DNA of 64,000 nt from Pseudomonas sp. TNT3. GTDB lineage: Bacteria > Pseudomonadota > Gammaproteobacteria > Pseudomonadales > Pseudomonadaceae. Below the pieces are notes generated by a model. That model did not search any database and had not been told where the DNA came from. It was given only the letters and a program-made list of their open reading frames with translations. Shown here in pieces: positions 62,826-64,000 of this stretch. The stretch is from the NCBI RefSeq assembly GCF_010095445.2, contig NZ_WFGV02000031.1, positions 1 through 64,000 of the forward strand, in the 5' to 3' direction. The position numbers and the translations under genes are program-made. How positions within the stretch are numbered: position 1 is the first letter of the stretch; each line of letters starts with the position of its first letter.

Positions 62826-63625
62826 GTTCCTATTCAGTGCGAGGCTTGAACTGGTTCGAGGCCTTGAGTGCCGGCGCAAAATCGGTTGAAGGTTTGCCGC
62901 CCTCGCTAAAGGTCGCTGATGGCGTAATGGGTGATCAAACTGTTCGGTTCATTGCCGTTGTGGCCGATCCCGACAACCGTTTTGTGCGCGCTCGCAATGG
63001 CGAAGTCGGCCTGCTGGAAGGGTGGGGGCTGGCCAAGGCTGTGGATGAAGTCATCGCAGCCGATCAGGACACACCGCACAAACGCGCGGTGATCGCTATT
63101 GTCGATGTGCCCAGTCAGGCCTACGGCCGACGCGAAGAAGCGCTCGGCATTCACCAGGCGCTGGCGGGTGCGGCAGACAGTTACGCCCGCGCTCGATTGG
63201 CTGGTCACGCGGTGATCGGGTTGTTGGTGGGCAAGGCGATGTCGGGTGCGTTTCTGGCTCATGGTTACCAGGCCAACCGGCTGATCGCGCTGCGGGATCC
63301 GGGGGTGATGGTGCATGCCATGGGCAAGGCATCGGCCGCGCGCGTGACGTTGCGCAGCGTCGAAGAACTTGAAGCCCTGGCCGCCAGTGTGCCGCCGATG
63401 GCCTATGACATCGACAGCTATGCCAGCCTTGGATTGCTCTGGGAAACCTTGTCGGTGGAGCGCATCGAACAACCCACCGCTGCTGATCTGAGCCGCGTGA
63501 CTGAATGCCTGAGCCAGGCGATTGCTGATGTCGCTGTCAGCGGTCGCGACCTGAGCAGCCGTTTGGGCGCGAGCAATCGTGCCGCCTCGAGCCAGGTTCG
63601 CCAACTGTTGAGAGCACAGTGGTGA
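62822..63625 (+). CDS. mdcE: Malonate decarboxylase gamma subunit
   Basis: The 267-residue partner of MdcD has SYSVRGLNWFEALSAGAKSV, VVADPDNRFVRARNGEVGLL, GHAVIGLLVGKAMSGAFLAH and ALRDPGVMVHAMGKASAARV, which match the MdcE family. The two subunits form a heterodimer that decarboxylates the malonyl thioester. The stop overlaps the mdcG GTG start. Confidence 0.95.
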   Translation: MSSYSVRGLNWFEALSAGAKSVEGLPPSLKVADGVMGDQTVRFIAVVADPDNRFVRARNGEVGLLEGWGLAKAVDEVIAADQDTPHKRAVIAIVDVPSQAYGRREEALGIHQALAGAADSYARARLAGHAVIGLLVGKAMSGAFLAHGYQANRLIALRDPGVMVHAMGKASAARVTLRSVEELEALAASVPPMAYDIDSYASLGLLWETLSVERIEQPTAADLSRVTECLSQAIADVAVSGRDLSSRLGASNRAASSQVRQLLRAQW

Positions 63626-64000
63626 ACGCGATTCTGGCCCATGACCTGCTCTGGGGAATGACCCCGGAGCAGTTGCCGGCGGACACGCCTGCGTGGGTGA
63701 TCGATTCGATCGACGCAGGGCAGCCAGTGGTGGTTCGACGGGCGTTGTGCGCGGCGGGCGAAATCCCGGTCGGGGTGCGTGGGCGTTTGCGTGAACAGCG
63801 CTTTGCAACGGTCATGCGGGTCGACGGGATTCAGCGACGCGTCAAGCCGGAAGCGCTGTGTCACGTCTTGATCGAACGGGATCTGCCGGCAGTACGCGCC
63901 CTCGATCAACTGCGACCGATGCTTGACGACTGCGGTTGGGTCTGGGGTGTCAGTGGCAGTGCCGGGTTCGAGCTGGCCAGCGGTATTGAGGCATTGCACC
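63622..64000 (+). CDS. mdcG: Phosphoribosyl-dephospho-CoA transferase MdcG, 3' end beyond the window
   Basis: 126 codons are visible. The product begins V/M-NAILAHDLLWGMTPEQLP and contains AWVIDSIDAGQPVVVRRALC and the conserved VWGVSGSAGFELASGIEAL near residue 105. MdcG attaches the prosthetic group to MdcC. The GTG start at 63622 overlaps the mdcE stop as GTGA. The rest of the gene and any mdcH, mdcL, mdcM and mdcR lie outside the window. Confidence 0.9.
   Translation, partial: MNAILAHDLLWGMTPEQLPADTPAWVIDSIDAGQPVVVRRALCAAGEIPVGVRGRLREQRFATVMRVDGIQRRVKPEALCHVLIERDLPAVRALDQLRPMLDDCGWVWGVSGSAGFELASGIEALH

Overview
The window is chromosomal DNA of a Pseudomonas, most likely from the P. fluorescens lineage. 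The evidence is high GC with dense coding, gene order that from memory largely follows P. aeruginosa PAO1 PA0350 to PA0415, abundant REP/REPIN hairpins of the GTAGGAGCGAGCNTGCTCGCGA and TGTGGCGAGGGA types, a REP-associated tyrosine transposase (RAYT), the PyrB-PyrC' pair, and the pil-chp chemosensory cluster. No rRNA, tRNA, CRISPR array, prophage or classical insertion sequence was seen.

Layout. 1-2.4 kb: a translationally coupled pair of uncharacterised genes on the minus strand, a membrane protein (DUF2868) and a P-loop GTPase (DUF3482) cut by the window edge. 2.4-10 kb: folA, a TcyP-type cystine symporter, phosphorylcholine phosphatase, ilvD, a RAYT between two near-identical REPINs, and rlmI. 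10-14 kb: a PfpI/DJ-1 protein, an HDOD protein, mutM, a small exported protein, a ferredoxin and coaD. 14-18.6 kb: the long-chain alcohol oxidation set laoCBA with the divergent regulator laoR and a palindromic candidate operator between them. 18.6-24 kb: a mercaptopyruvate sulfurtransferase, a YheT hydrolase, rsmD and a pair of M16 peptidases, one of which lacks the zinc motif. 24-28.6 kb: ftsY-ftsE-ftsX-rpoH, with an AlgU-like promoter candidate before rpoH.

28.8-41 kb is housekeeping: mtgA, a DUF423 protein, thiS-thiG, trmB, a DUF3392 protein, hemW-rdgB-DUF4426-metW-metX, yggT-proC-yggS, pilT (without pilU beside it), a C40 peptidase and a double-TM2 protein. A 38-bp tandem hairpin array inside a REP pair follows. 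41.5-47.7 kb: pyrC'-pyrB-pyrR-ruvX-algH, tonB3 and gshB, all on the minus strand. 47.9-58 kb: the pilus chemosensory operon pilG-pilH-pilI-pilJ-chpA-chpC. It lacks the methyltransferase (pilK) and methylesterase (chpB), and its ChpA is about 500 residues shorter than the P. aeruginosa protein. 58.1-58.7 kb: a DUF6124 gene with a remarkable, probably switch-like RNA leader. 59.1-64 kb: the malonate decarboxylase operon mdcABCDE-mdcG, cut by the window edge, with a leader able to hide the mdcA ribosome binding site.

The least explained items are the DUF6124 leader with its competing pairings and possible pseudoknot, the RAYT-REPIN cassette, the tandem hairpin array, the DUF2868-DUF3482 pair and the reduced Pil-Chp system.
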